A DNA stretch of 64,000 bases from Brevibacillus sp051967035 (GCF_051967035.1 NZ_JBQCKK010000013.1:53330-117329), one strand, 5' to 3'; numbered from the stretch's first letter, positions 1-8,590 are shown. Translations and numbers: made by a program. Notes: generated by a model from the sequence alone, not told the origin.

Positions 1-1
1 G

Positions 2-895
2 ATGATGGGGATGGAAGCTGCAAAAACAGGTCCGATTACCCACAAGCGGGCCAAAAAACGAAGAATCGTCACCAGGGCTCTCGCCATTGTCGTAGGAGCG
101 ATGATGGTGGCCGTCGGGTTGGAAATTTTTCTCGTGCCGAACAAAATTATCGACGGCGGCGTCACCGGTCTGTCGATCATGATGTCTCACTTGACCGGGA
201 TCAAGCTGGGGATTTTCCTCTTTCTGTTCAACCTGCCGTTTTTGCTGATCGGCTACAAGCAGATCGGGAAAACGTTCGCGATCTCGACACTGTTTGGTGT
301 GGCTGTCATGTCGCTCGGGACGAGTTTTTTGCATCATGTCCCCAGCTTGACCGACGACTTGCTTTTGTCTGCCGTGTTTGGCGGAATCATCATCGGATTT
401 GGGGTCGGACTGGTCATTCGTGCAGGCGGATCGTTGGACGGCACCGAGATTGTGGCGATTTTGCTGACGCGGAAAAGTCCTTTTTCCGTCGGGGAAGTCG
501 TGATGTTTTTCAATATTTTCATCCTCGGCAGCGCGGGCTTTATCTTTGGCTGGGATCGGGCGATGTACTCGCTGATCGCCTACTATATCGCCTACAAAAT
601 GATTGATTTGACGATGGTTGGCCTCGAAGAATCCCGCTCGGTCTGGATTATTAGCGATTATCCGAACGAGATCGGGGACGCCCTGTCGGCCAGATTGGGA
701 CGCGGGATTACGTATTTGAGCGGCGAGGGCGGTTACTCCGGAGAGGGGAAGAAAGTCATTTTCTGTGTTATCACCCGACTGGAGGAAGCCAAGCTCAAAT
801 CCATCGTGGAGGAGATCGACGCTTCCGCTTTTCTCGCGATCGGCCATATTCACGACGTATCGGGCGGGCGTTTCAAGAAAAAGAATATCCATTAA
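2..895 (+). CDS. YitT family membrane protein (DUF161 plus C-terminal DUF2179)
   Basis: Polytopic membrane protein of the YitT family; its transported substrate is unknown. After a basic N-terminus of about 25 residues come five to six hydrophobic segments. The family's glycine-rich stretches IIDGGVTGLSIM and GGSLDGTEIVA are visible, and the final 80 or so residues form the soluble DUF2179 domain (GEGGYSGEGKKVIFCV). The length of 297 aa is normal for the family, so the gene is probably complete, but the window begins one base before the first ATG and I cannot see a ribosome binding site. ATG codons at 2, 5 and 11 are all possible starts. Confidence 0.85.
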   Translation: MMGMEAAKTGPITHKRAKKRRIVTRALAIVVGAMMVAVGLEIFLVPNKIIDGGVTGLSIMMSHLTGIKLGIFLFLFNLPFLLIGYKQIGKTFAISTLFGVAVMSLGTSFLHHVPSLTDDLLLSAVFGGIIIGFGVGLVIRAGGSLDGTEIVAILLTRKSPFSVGEVVMFFNIFILGSAGFIFGWDRAMYSLIAYYIAYKMIDLTMVGLEESRSVWIISDYPNEIGDALSARLGRGITYLSGEGGYSGEGKKVIFCVITRLEEAKLKSIVEEIDASAFLAIGHIHDVSGGRFKKKNIH

Positions 896-909
896 GCGAA
901 GGGGACAAC

Positions 910-950
910 TTGGCTGCGGCGATGAATGGCGCAGCCAAGGGTTCGAACCC
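910..950. repeat. Two adjacent perfect palindromes after the YitT gene
   Basis: TTGGCTGCG at 910-918 pairs perfectly with CGCAGCCAA at 930-938 (11-nt loop). It is followed directly by GGGTTCGAACCC at 939-950. There is no T-tract, so this is not a classical intrinsic terminator. The second palindrome resembles a tRNA T-arm, but no other tRNA arm is present. Confidence 0.45.
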
Positions 951-997
951 CTGTAGCAAGCAACCGATTTTCTTTTCAGAAACTTCGAAATGATCTA

Positions 998-1026
998 TTG
1001 ATTTTTACACATGCTGAACGTATGAT
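998..1026 (+). promoter_or_regulatory. SigA-type promoter for the 5-oxoproline module
   Basis: TTGATT (998-1003) and TATGAT (1021-1026) are separated by exactly 17 bp. Transcription would start near 1033, upstream of the DUF969 gene. Confidence 0.6.
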
Positions 1027-1051
1027 GGGGATACAAAATATGAAACTATTA

Positions 1052-1066
1052 TTCCGAAATTCGGAA
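1052..1066. promoter_or_regulatory. 15-bp palindromic operator candidate (IclR/KipR-like)
   Basis: TTCCGAAATTCGGAA is a perfect palindrome around a central A. It lies about 20 bp downstream of the predicted start of transcription and before the DUF969 gene. The IclR-family regulator encoded in the same cluster is the natural candidate ligand. A related half site (ATTCGGAAT) lies in front of pxpB near 3716. Confidence 0.5.
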
Positions 1067-1148
1067 CAAAACAAACGGCGGGGAAAGACAGGGGAAGAGC
1101 AGTTGCCATCCGCTTTCGGACACGCTTATGAGAAAGGAGACTGCCAAC

Positions 1149-1853
1149 ATGGTTTTGATCGGAGTTGCCATCGTCATTATCGGCTTCATCGTGCGGCTCA
1201 ACCCGCTCCTGGTGGTGACGGTCGCAGGACTTGCCACTGGGCTGCTCGCCAAGCAGCCGCTGTATGAGATCATCGAGCAATTCGGCAAGGCATTTGCCAC
1301 CAACCGCTATATGGCTATTTTTATCGCTACCTTGCCCGTCATCGGGCTATTGGAACGATACGGTCTGCGCGAGCAGGCGGAAGCGCTCGTCTCCAAAATC
1401 AAGGCCGCCACGACAGGCCGAATCCTCAATGTCTATTTCGTCATTCGCGAGGTCGCTGCCGTGTGTGGCCTGACCTCGATCGGGGGACATGCGCAAATGG
1501 TACGGCCGCTCGTCGCCCCGATGGCAGAAGGAGCGGCGGAGGTGAAATACGGCAAAGACCTCCCGGACGACGTGCGGCAAAATATCCGGGCGCATGCAGC
1601 GGCAGCCGACAACATCGGCCTGTTTTTTGGCGAGGACGTCTTTATCGCGATTGGCGCGATTTTGTTGATGAAAGGCTTTTTCGACCAGAACAACATTCCG
1701 TCCGATCCGCTGCAAATGGCAATGTGGGCCATTCCAACCGCGATTGCCGCGCTCGTCGTACATAGCATCCGCTTGGTCATGCTTGACCGCAAGCTGGATC
1801 GGCAGCTGCGGCAGCAGAGCGGCCATCAGTCGTTGACAGGCAAGGGGGAATAA
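1149..1853 (+). CDS. DUF969 domain-containing membrane protein
   Basis: Integral membrane protein of 234 aa with about five hydrophobic segments. DUF969 proteins almost always pair with a DUF979 protein, as here, and the pair is found beside pyroglutamyl-peptidase or 5-oxoprolinase genes. An in-frame ATG at 1128 exists, but the ATG at 1149 is preceded by AGAAAGGAG at good spacing and starts directly with the hydrophobic segment MVLIGVAIVIIGF. The conserved polar stretch RPLVAPMAEGAA lies in the middle of the protein. Inference: one half of a two-component permease for 5-oxoproline or a related compound. The transported substrate is not proven by the sequence. Confidence 0.85.
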   Translation: MVLIGVAIVIIGFIVRLNPLLVVTVAGLATGLLAKQPLYEIIEQFGKAFATNRYMAIFIATLPVIGLLERYGLREQAEALVSKIKAATTGRILNVYFVIREVAAVCGLTSIGGHAQMVRPLVAPMAEGAAEVKYGKDLPDDVRQNIRAHAAAADNIGLFFGEDVFIAIGAILLMKGFFDQNNIPSDPLQMAMWAIPTAIAALVVHSIRLVMLDRKLDRQLRQQSGHQSLTGKGE

Positions 1854-1856
1854 CCG

Positions 1857-2810
1857 ATGTGGATTTCGCTGGAAGCGATCTATGTGTTTCTCGGTGTCAT
1901 TACGCTTGGCGGCAGCTTGTTTACGTTTGCGGACAAGAAAAACCCGCGCCGCTTCACCTCCGGCCTGTTTTATGCGCTCTACGGAATGACCTTGCTGCTC
2001 GGCGGAATCATTCCGCCTTTTGCCATGGGACTTTGCGTGATTGTCATGGTGCTGATCGTCGGATTCGGCGGCTTGAAGGCAGGAAGCTACGGCGAAGCCT
2101 CCAGTGAGGAACGCCAGCAGAACCGCAAACGGTTGGGCAACTGGCTGTTCGTTCCCGCCTTGATGGTCCCGCTTTTGACGATTGTCGGCAGTCTCGGCTT
2201 GAAGGGGGTGAAGGTCGGCGAGTGGTTCGTGCTGGACCAGAAAAACATCACGCTCGTCTCCTTGGGAGTGGCGACACTCCTGTCCCTGATCGTCGGGATG
2301 GCGCTTACCAAAAGCAGTCCGTTGACACCTGTCAAAGAATCGCGGCGTTTGCTGGAGGCAATCAGCTGGGCGGCTGTGCTGCCGCAGATGCTGGCTACGC
2401 TTGGCACGATCTTTACCAGCGCGGGTGTCGGTGCGGTCGTCTCTGATCTGGTTGCCGGAATGATTCCGACGCATTCCTTGTTCTGGGTCGTATTTGCCTA
2501 CTGCATAGGGATGGCGCTGTTCACGATGATTATGGGCAATGCGTTCGCCGCCTTCCCTGTGATGACAGCGGGAATCGCCATTCCTCTGTTGATCGGCCAG
2601 TTCGGCGTGGATGCGAACCATCTGGCGGCCATCGGGATGTTCGCCGGCTACTGCGGCACGCTCATGACGCCGATGGCCGCGAACTTCAACATCGTTCCCG
2701 CCGCGCTGCTCGATTTGAAAGACAAAAACCACGTCATTCGGGTACAGTTCCCGACGGCGTTGATTTTGCTTGCGTTCAACATCGCCCTTTTGTACCTCAT
2801 CTCGCTGTAG
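1857..2810 (+). CDS. DUF979 domain-containing membrane protein
   Basis: Partner of the DUF969 protein, starting 3 bp after its stop codon, so the two are translated from one message. It has 317 aa with eight to nine hydrophobic segments and a loop LTKSSPLTPVKESRRLLEAI in the middle that separates two membrane halves. The stretch FAGYCGTLMTPMAANFNIVPAALL near the C-terminus resembles the re-entrant or substrate-binding parts of ion-coupled carriers. Placement in front of PxpBCA supports a role in importing 5-oxoproline, but this is inference from context. Confidence 0.85.
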   Translation: MWISLEAIYVFLGVITLGGSLFTFADKKNPRRFTSGLFYALYGMTLLLGGIIPPFAMGLCVIVMVLIVGFGGLKAGSYGEASSEERQQNRKRLGNWLFVPALMVPLLTIVGSLGLKGVKVGEWFVLDQKNITLVSLGVATLLSLIVGMALTKSSPLTPVKESRRLLEAISWAAVLPQMLATLGTIFTSAGVGAVVSDLVAGMIPTHSLFWVVFAYCIGMALFTMIMGNAFAAFPVMTAGIAIPLLIGQFGVDANHLAAIGMFAGYCGTLMTPMAANFNIVPAALLDLKDKNHVIRVQFPTALILLAFNIALLYLISL

Positions 2811-2894
2811 GCAAGCCATCTGTTGGTTTTTTCTGAGGGGCAGCAATGATAAAATAGGGACAAAATCAAACAGATCGCGGGGATGGGAAGGTTC

Positions 2895-3665
2895 ATGATA
2901 CAAAACCGGAACAAAACGGTCGTGAAGTCGATGGAGCTGCTTCATCTGTTCATCGACCACGACAGATTGAGCTTGCAGGAGATGGTCGAGCTGACGAACA
3001 TGCCGAAAACGTCGATTCATCGCATGATCGGCTCGCTCGAAGGAATGGGCTTTTTGCAGAGGGGCGAGGATGGCAAGTTTTCGCTCGGGCTGTTGTTTTT
3101 GCAGTTCGGCCAGCTGGTGGCGGAGCGGCTGGATATTCGCCAGCTCGCTCTGCCTGTGATGAGCGCCCTGCGGGACGAAGCCGGCGAGGCGGTCAACCTC
3201 ATCATTCGGGACGGCAAAGAAGCGATCTATATCGAAAAGCTGGATACCCCCCATCCCGTCAGGCTGTATACGAAGATCGGGCGCAGATCCCCTCTGTATG
3301 CGGGGGCCTGTTCGCGGATTATCTTGTCGTTTCTGGAGGAGAAGGAAAGAGAGCAGTATGTGCGCGAAGTGGAGCTTGTGCCGATTGGCCGCGGGACGAT
3401 CACAGACAGGGAGCAGCTGCAACTAGCCATACAAGAGGCGCGGGAAAAAGGGTATACGATCAGCTACTCGGAGTTGGAAAACGATACGGTAGCAGTCGCA
3501 GCTCCCATTTTCGACCACGAGGGACGTCTGTATGCAGGCATCAGCCTCGCAGGACCGCAGGAGCGGTTCACTGAGGAACGGCTGCCAGGGCTGATTGCCC
3601 GTTTGAAGGACGCCGCAGAGCGTATTTCCGCGGCGCTTGGCTGGAGGCGAACCAGGCGTACTTGA
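2895..3665 (+). CDS. IclR family transcriptional regulator (KipR-like)
   Basis: DNA-binding regulator of 256 aa. The N-terminal winged helix-turn-helix (residues about 8-60, with LSLQEMVELTNMPKTSIHRM) is followed by the IclR effector domain (residues about 80-250, with RRSPLYAGACSRIIL and the C-terminal AAPIFDHEGRLYAGISLAG). B. subtilis places the IclR-family gene kipR beside the same enzyme genes, so local control of the 5-oxoprolinase module is likely. The palindrome at 1052 is a candidate operator. The start is uncertain: ATG codons at 2883 and 2895 are in frame and neither has an ideally spaced ribosome binding site. Confidence 0.85.
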   Translation: MIQNRNKTVVKSMELLHLFIDHDRLSLQEMVELTNMPKTSIHRMIGSLEGMGFLQRGEDGKFSLGLLFLQFGQLVAERLDIRQLALPVMSALRDEAGEAVNLIIRDGKEAIYIEKLDTPHPVRLYTKIGRRSPLYAGACSRIILSFLEEKEREQYVREVELVPIGRGTITDREQLQLAIQEAREKGYTISYSELENDTVAVAAPIFDHEGRLYAGISLAGPQERFTEERLPGLIARLKDAAERISAALGWRRTRRT

Positions 3666-3765
3666 TTCCGAGGGCGGACGGCAGGAGGACAACCCCTCTT
3701 TTCCTTTTCCCCAACATTCGGAATGATCGTACCGATGATCGAAAATGGAAGGGGAGGGACGCAGG

Positions 3766-4479
3766 TTGGAGCAAATCGAGTTTTTTCCGCTCGGTGACTC
3801 GGGGATTGTCGTCAAGCTCGGAGACACCATCGACCAAACGACGCAGCAAAACGTACAGGCGCTCGCTGACCATCTGGAACAGCACCCGCTGCCGGGAATG
3901 GTTGAATTCGTGCCGGGCTATACGTCCGTTACGGTCTATTACGATCCGGTGTCGTGGTACGATCCGCGCGAAGCGGACAGCCCGTACGATCGGTTCAAAG
4001 CACGGCTGGCCAGGCAGCTTGTGTCGATTCGCGCAGAAGAGCAGAGCGCGCCTCGACTGATCGAGATTCCTGTCTGCTACGGCGGAGTGTTTGGCCCTGA
4101 CCTGCCGGACGTGGCTGCGTATCACGGCATGACGCCGGACGAAGTGATCCGCATTCACTCCGGTCAGGAGTATCTGGTGCACATGATCGGCTTTGCTCCT
4201 GGCTTTCCTTATTTGGGCGGGCTGGACAAGCGCCTTGCTACTCCCCGACGGCAGTCGCCGCGCACCGCTATCGCGCCGGGAAGCGTCGGGATCGGAGGAG
4301 AGCAGACCGGCGTGTACCCGATCGAGAGTCCGGGCGGCTGGCACATCATTGGCCGGACGCCGGAACGGCTGTTTCGCCCGGAAGAACAGCCGCCGAGCTT
4401 GTTGCGGGCAGGCGACAGAGTCCGCTTTTGCCCGATCGCGGAAGAAGCGTACGAGCAAAGGGGGCGGATGGGAACGTGA
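3766..4479 (+). CDS. pxpB: 5-oxoprolinase subunit PxpB (KipI family)
   Basis: Subunit of the ATP-dependent bacterial 5-oxoprolinase PxpABC, which converts 5-oxo-L-proline to L-glutamate. The 237-aa protein covers the allophanate hydrolase subunit 1 fold, with GDSGIVVKLG at the N-terminus, FAPGFPYLGGLD in the middle and APGSVGIGGEQTGVYP followed by SPGGWHIIGRTP in the C-terminal half. I chose the TTG at 3766 because AGGGGAGGG lies 7 nt upstream; the ATG at 3745 lies before this site. The stop overlaps the pxpC start (GTGA). B. subtilis KipI was first described as a KinA inhibitor, so that role cannot be excluded. Confidence 0.9.
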   Translation: MEQIEFFPLGDSGIVVKLGDTIDQTTQQNVQALADHLEQHPLPGMVEFVPGYTSVTVYYDPVSWYDPREADSPYDRFKARLARQLVSIRAEEQSAPRLIEIPVCYGGVFGPDLPDVAAYHGMTPDEVIRIHSGQEYLVHMIGFAPGFPYLGGLDKRLATPRRQSPRTAIAPGSVGIGGEQTGVYPIESPGGWHIIGRTPERLFRPEEQPPSLLRAGDRVRFCPIAEEAYEQRGRMGT

Positions 4480-5489
4480 GTATCGAACTGCTAGCGCCAG
4501 GACTGTACACGACGGTGCAGGACCTGGGCCGATACGGCTATCAGCGGTACGGCGTGATCGTCGGCGGGGCGATGGACACGCTGGCGATGCGCCTGGCCAA
4601 CCTGCTTGTTGGCAACGAGCCAAACGCTGCCGTGTTGGAACTGACCGTGAAAGGCCCCGTCCTGTTGGTTCATCAGGATTTGCTGCTGGCCGTCTGCGGA
4701 GCGGACATGCAGCCCACTGTGGACGGCGTCCGCATTCGCAGGAACCGTCCTGTCTGGGTGAAAAAAGGCAGCACGCTGACATTTGCCCATGCCCGGACAG
4801 GCTGCCGGGCTTACCTCGCCGTTGCAGGCGGCTGGGATGTTCCGCTCGTCATGGACAGCCGGAGTACGAATGTCCGGGCGGGCTTTGGCGGAGCAGAGGG
4901 CAGGACGCTTCGGGCAAAAGATCGGCTGCAACCGGGCAAGCCGAGCGAGTTGGGGCTGCTTTTGGGGGAACAGCTGAAAGCCAAAAGCAAGGCGCGCAAC
5001 GCGGATTGCTGCGAGATGGACTGGTTTGTTCCGTTCCATGTTTTTCCGTACCCCAAAGAGGCGGTCGTCCGGGTCATGCGGGGAGAAGAGTTCGCTTATT
5101 TTTCGGAAGCGAGCCGCCGGCAGTTTTTCGCGACACCGTATCGGCTCGCCGCGCAATCGGACAGAATGGGCTATCGCCTGGACGGGCCGGAGCTTGCGCT
5201 GGAGTCTCCGCTTGAGCTGATTTCCGCTGCCGTCTCTGCGGGAACGATCCAGGTCCCGCCAAACGGCCAGCCGATCATGTTGCTTGCGGACAGGCAAACG
5301 GTTGGCGGCTACCCGAAAATCGCCCATGTAGCGACCGTCGATTTGCCAATAGTGGCGCAGCTGCGGCCGGGTGATCGCGTGCAGTTTCAGGAGGTGTCCC
5401 TACGTGAAGCCCAGCAGGCGCTGTACAAGCAGGAAAGCGAACTGCGACAAATCAGGCTGGGAATCGAAATCAACGCGGGACGGAGGTAG
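4476..5489 (+). CDS. pxpC: 5-oxoprolinase subunit PxpC (KipA family, carboxyltransferase-like)
   Basis: Partner of PxpB in the 5-oxoprolinase complex; 337 aa of the biotin-dependent carboxyltransferase-like (urea amidolyase/allophanate hydrolase subunit 2) family. Typical motifs are TTVQDLGRYGYQRYGV near the N-terminus, GAMDTLAMRLANLLVGN, and QVPPNGQPIMLLADRQTVGG towards the end. The GTG at 4476 overlaps the pxpB stop by 4 bp, consistent with coupled translation. The ATG at 4428 would add 16 residues that do not fit the family. Order and coupling match the conserved pxpB-pxpC-pxpA arrangement. Confidence 0.9.
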   Translation: MSIELLAPGLYTTVQDLGRYGYQRYGVIVGGAMDTLAMRLANLLVGNEPNAAVLELTVKGPVLLVHQDLLLAVCGADMQPTVDGVRIRRNRPVWVKKGSTLTFAHARTGCRAYLAVAGGWDVPLVMDSRSTNVRAGFGGAEGRTLRAKDRLQPGKPSELGLLLGEQLKAKSKARNADCCEMDWFVPFHVFPYPKEAVVRVMRGEEFAYFSEASRRQFFATPYRLAAQSDRMGYRLDGPELALESPLELISAAVSAGTIQVPPNGQPIMLLADRQTVGGYPKIAHVATVDLPIVAQLRPGDRVQFQEVSLREAQQALYKQESELRQIRLGIEINAGRR

Positions 5490-5495
5490 AGCCCA

Positions 5496-6275
5496 TTGAG
5501 AATCGTCGACTTGAACTGTGACATGGGGGAGAGCTTTGGGGCGTATCAGCTGGGCAACGACCAGGCGCTCTTGCAGCACGTCAGCTCCGCCAACATCGCC
5601 TGCGGCTTCCATGCAGGCGATCCGGCTACGATGCGACAAACAGTGAAGCTGGCCCTGGAGAACCAGGTAGCGATCGGGGCGCATCCCGGTCTGGCTGATT
5701 TGGTCGGATTCGGCCGCCGCCGCATGGACATTTCCGCTTCGGACGCTTACGATCTGGTCGTCTATCAGATCGGGGCGCTGCAAGCGTTTGTTCAGGCGGA
5801 AGGGGGCGTGATGCAGCACGTCAAGCCGCATGGAGCCTTGTACAACATGGCCGCTACGGATTCCGCCCTGGCCGAGGCCGTGGCGGAGGCAGTCTACCGG
5901 GTCAACCCGGAGCTGATCCTGTTCGGACTGGCTGGCAGCGAATTGACGCGGGCCGGGGAAAAAATCGGGCTGCGCACCGCTCATGAAGTATTTGCGGATC
6001 GGACGTATCAGGCGGATGGGACACTGACGCCACGCACGCAGCCAAACGCCCTGATCGTAGAGGAAGCCAAAGCGCAAGAACAGGTCGTGCGCATGGTGAC
6101 AGAAGGCAAGGTACAAGCGCTGCAAGGTGTAGACGTGCCGATTCGCGCGGACACCATCTGCATCCACGGAGACGGCGCTCATGCCCTCGCATTCGCGCAA
6201 GGCATCCGCCAAGCGCTGACAGCGGCCGGAGTTTCCATTCGCTGCGTACGCTCGTCTGGGTTTGGCGAAGCGTAG
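5496..6275 (+). CDS. pxpA: 5-oxoprolinase subunit PxpA (LamB/YcsF family)
   Basis: Third 5-oxoprolinase subunit; 259 aa, normal for the LamB/YcsF family. It opens with the family hallmark DLNCDMGESFG and continues with SANIACGFHAGDP, GAHPGLADLVGFGRR and HVKPHGALYN, the conserved acid, histidine and lysine residues of this TIM-barrel-like deacetylase-type fold. The start is TTG at 5496, with GGAGGT 8 nt upstream, 6 bp after the pxpC stop. It is the last gene of the operon and ends in front of a strong bidirectional terminator. The product glutamate links this module to central nitrogen metabolism. Confidence 0.92.
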   Translation: MRIVDLNCDMGESFGAYQLGNDQALLQHVSSANIACGFHAGDPATMRQTVKLALENQVAIGAHPGLADLVGFGRRRMDISASDAYDLVVYQIGALQAFVQAEGGVMQHVKPHGALYNMAATDSALAEAVAEAVYRVNPELILFGLAGSELTRAGEKIGLRTAHEVFADRTYQADGTLTPRTQPNALIVEEAKAQEQVVRMVTEGKVQALQGVDVPIRADTICIHGDGAHALAFAQGIRQALTAAGVSIRCVRSSGFGEA

Positions 6276-6277
6276 GC

Positions 6278-6325
6278 AAAAAAAGAGGATCATGGCTCTA
6301 TAGCAGGGCCTGATCCTCTTTTTTG
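6278..6325. terminator. Bidirectional intrinsic terminator
   Basis: Stem GAGGATCA/TGATCCTC flanked by seven A on the left and six T on the right serves pxpA on the plus strand and the aminopeptidase gene on the minus strand. Confidence 0.85.
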
Positions 6326-6362
6326 CTGCCAAGCGTGTCGTCGGGATTTGCTTGCGACTTCC

Positions 6363-7589
6363 TTACGCCCAGTTGCCGTTGCGAAACAGCGGCTCCCGTA
6401 CGCCGTCCGCTGTCTCGCCATCAATGTTCATCTCGGCGCAGCCGATCATGAAGTCGACATGCACCAGGCTCGTATTGAGGCCGTGGGCTGCCAACTCTTC
6501 CGGACTCATCGATTGGCCGCCTTTGATGTTGACCGAGTAGGCGTTGCCGATCGCGAGATGATTCGAGGCGTTTTCATCAAACAGCGTGTTGTAAAAAATG
6601 ACGTTGGACAACGAGATCGGAGAGTGGTGGGGGACCAGTGCGACTTCTCCGAGATAGTGCGAGCCTTCATCCGTCGCAATCAGCTGCTTCAAGGCGTCTT
6701 CGCCCTTTTCCGCGCTGACCGAGACAATTTTGCCCTGGGCAAACGTCAAGGTGAAATTTTCAATGACATTGCCATGATAGCTCAAAGGCTTGGTGCTGCG
6801 GACCGTTCCGTTCACGCCGTCTTTTTTCGGAGCGGTGAACACTTCCTCGGTCGGCATGTTTGCCATATACGACACGCCTTTTTCGTTCACGCTGCCGCCG
6901 CCGATCCAAACGTGCTGCGCAGGCAGCTCAATCGTCAGTCGGGTGCCCGGCGCCTCGTAGTGGAGGTAGCGATATTGCTTGGCGTTCAATTGTTCGACCT
7001 TGCTGTTGAGCATGGCGTGATGGTTGTGCCAGGCCTGCACGGGATCGTCCGCGTCCACGCGCGTCGCCCGGAAAATCGCGTCCCACAAGGCTGGCACCTG
7101 CTCTTCGGCGGGCAAGTCGGGGAACACCATGGCCGCCCATTCCGGTGACGGGACAGCCATGACGCACCAGCTTACCTTGTCGGACATGGTGTAGTTGCGG
7201 AATGTCCGCAATGCTTGTCCCGCTGCTTTATTTGCAGCCGAGATTCGCTCCAGCTTGACACCCTTGAGCAAATCCGGATTCGTTGCTGTGATATACAAAA
7301 ACGCCGCGCCGTTTTCCGCCATTTCTTCGAGACCCTTGGCTTTCCACAGCGGGTACTCGGCAAAAGCCTCATCCGGGGCGAGATCGTACTTCATGCGGGT
7401 CAGTTCGTCGTCGGTCCAGTCGATATGGACATGTTTGGCTCCCGCTTCATACGCCTTGCGCGCTACCTTGCGCACGAACGGAGCAGCGGAGAGCGGGGCG
7501 GTCACCACCAACGTCTGCATCGGCTGAACATGGACGCCGACTTTTACGGCGAGATCGGCATAGCGGTCAAACAAAAGCTCGAAAGACAT
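6363..7589 (-). CDS. M29 family aminopeptidase (AmpS/PepS type)
   Basis: Cytosolic metallo-aminopeptidase of family M29, 408 aa, usual length. Family M29 binds a pair of metal ions with Glu, His and Asp residues in the C-terminal half. Here ENFTLTFAQGKIVSV, DEGSHYLGEVALVPHHSPIS, FDENASNHLAIGNAY and the closing VHVDFMIGCAEMNIDG are all visible. The N-terminal domain begins MSFELLFDRYADLAVKVGV. The ribosome binding site AGGAGGT lies just before the ATG. The gene is monocistronic, converging on the pxp operon. About 290 bp separate it from the next gene on the plus strand (7590-7878); I see no gene or convincing promoter there. Confidence 0.92.
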   Translation of the reverse strand: MSFELLFDRYADLAVKVGVHVQPMQTLVVTAPLSAAPFVRKVARKAYEAGAKHVHIDWTDDELTRMKYDLAPDEAFAEYPLWKAKGLEEMAENGAAFLYITATNPDLLKGVKLERISAANKAAGQALRTFRNYTMSDKVSWCVMAVPSPEWAAMVFPDLPAEEQVPALWDAIFRATRVDADDPVQAWHNHHAMLNSKVEQLNAKQYRYLHYEAPGTRLTIELPAQHVWIGGGSVNEKGVSYMANMPTEEVFTAPKKDGVNGTVRSTKPLSYHGNVIENFTLTFAQGKIVSVSAEKGEDALKQLIATDEGSHYLGEVALVPHHSPISLSNVIFYNTLFDENASNHLAIGNAYSVNIKGGQSMSPEELAAHGLNTSLVHVDFMIGCAEMNIDGETADGVREPLFRNGNWA

Positions 7590-7878
7590 AGCGTACCTCC
7601 TGTTCGTTTGCGATAAACTCTTCTTTATTCTCCCTCTCTACGGGGAGTCATGCGCTGATTTTTGTGCAAAGAATTTCCTTGGAAAGCGCAGAAAAAGACA
7701 GATTACGGCGGCTTTCGCGTGCGCGGTCAGCCTGCTCTTCGGCAGGTACGACCCTATTTGCGCTCTTTCTGGACGCGGGTGAACAGGAAAAACGGCGTAT
7801 GATGGCGAAACCGTCAAAAGCCTTTTCCCCCGTCGTTTTTTGACGCCAACCAGCCAAAAACAGATAGGAGTACAGGAA

Positions 7879-8193
7879 ATGACCGAATTTACCAAGCGAG
7901 CCGTACAAATCATCGCCAGCATCCCGCCGGGTCGCGTCATGACGTACGGACAGGTCGCCGCCCTGGCGGGAAGCCCCCGGGGAGCCAGGCAAGTGGTGCG
8001 GATCCTCCACTCCCTGTCGAAACCATACAAGCTGCCGTGGCATCGCGTCATCAATGCCAAAGGCAAAATCGGGTTGCCGGACCGCGATGCCATGACCTTG
8101 CAAAAAATGTTGCTGGAGGGCGAAGGCGTAGCGGTCTCCGAGGCAGGGGAGATCGACCTCGAACGCTATCGGCACCAGCCAAATCGCTTTTGA
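7879..8193 (+). CDS. Alkyltransferase-like (ATL) protein, MGMT-related
   Basis: Small DNA-binding protein related to O6-alkylguanine-DNA alkyltransferase, 104 aa. The active-site motif PCHRV of the true enzymes is PWHRV here, so the acceptor cysteine is replaced by tryptophan, the defining feature of ATL proteins. These flag O6-alkylguanine lesions for nucleotide excision repair instead of removing the alkyl group. The helix-turn-helix PPGRVMTYGQVAALAGSPRGARQV is intact. The ATG at 7879 is preceded by ATAGGAG; an upstream in-frame start at 7840 lacks such a site. Confidence 0.9.
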   Translation: MTEFTKRAVQIIASIPPGRVMTYGQVAALAGSPRGARQVVRILHSLSKPYKLPWHRVINAKGKIGLPDRDAMTLQKMLLEGEGVAVSEAGEIDLERYRHQPNRF

Positions 8194-8230
8194 CAGCTTG
8201 CTGCCCTCGCGTGGGACCGCCCGATCCGGT

Positions 8231-8590
8231 CTAGTAGCCTACCTCCACGGAGGCAATCACGACGTAAGCGAGGTCGTTTTTATCTTCTTTTTCCGCGATC
8301 ACGACGCCGCTCGATGTCAGCATGCCGCCATCGACGACCTCAAACGAGACTTCGCCGTACGGCAATTCAGCGCGCACGGTGTCCAGATCGAGCTTGTCGC
8401 GGTCGGCTGGCACCGCAAGGCGGACGTTGACCTTCATATGGCGAAGATCGTTTCCGGGCAGCACGGAGCGCAGCCCCGGCATCGAATTGTGATGGATGGC
8501 GTTTTGGACAGCGCGCACGGCTGCTTTCGTGACGTTTTGCCCGTGGAGATCAATCCCCATTCCGATTTCGATAAACATAACCTTGTCCAT
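8231..8590 (-). CDS. Lin0512 family protein
   Basis: Protein of 119 aa that fits the Lin0512/YbdX-like family of conserved bacterial proteins with no assigned reaction. It begins MDKVMFIEIGMGIDLHGQ, typical of this family, and contains TKAAVRAVQNAIHHNSMPG and VRLAVPADRDKLDLD. The start at 8590 has CAGGAGTG 10 nt upstream; the longer frame back to 8713 would add 41 residues unlike the family. It converges on the ATL gene. I recognise the family but know no function. Confidence 0.75.
   Translation of the reverse strand: MDKVMFIEIGMGIDLHGQNVTKAAVRAVQNAIHHNSMPGLRSVLPGNDLRHMKVNVRLAVPADRDKLDLDTVRAELPYGEVSFEVVDGGMLTSSGVVIAEKEDKNDLAYVVIASVEVGY

Noticed and set aside
939..960. tRNA gene near the T-arm-like GGGTTCGAACCC
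   Set aside because: No acceptor stem, D-arm or anticodon arm can be folded around it.
1347..3422. 691-codon open frame on the minus strand
   Set aside because: It lies opposite the DUF969, DUF979 and IclR genes. Its translation is rich in Arg, His and Gln with no domain, the pattern expected from reading GC-rich coding DNA on the wrong strand. Similar long antisense frames (33349-35739, 46495-48363, 53380-55743) were dropped for the same reason.
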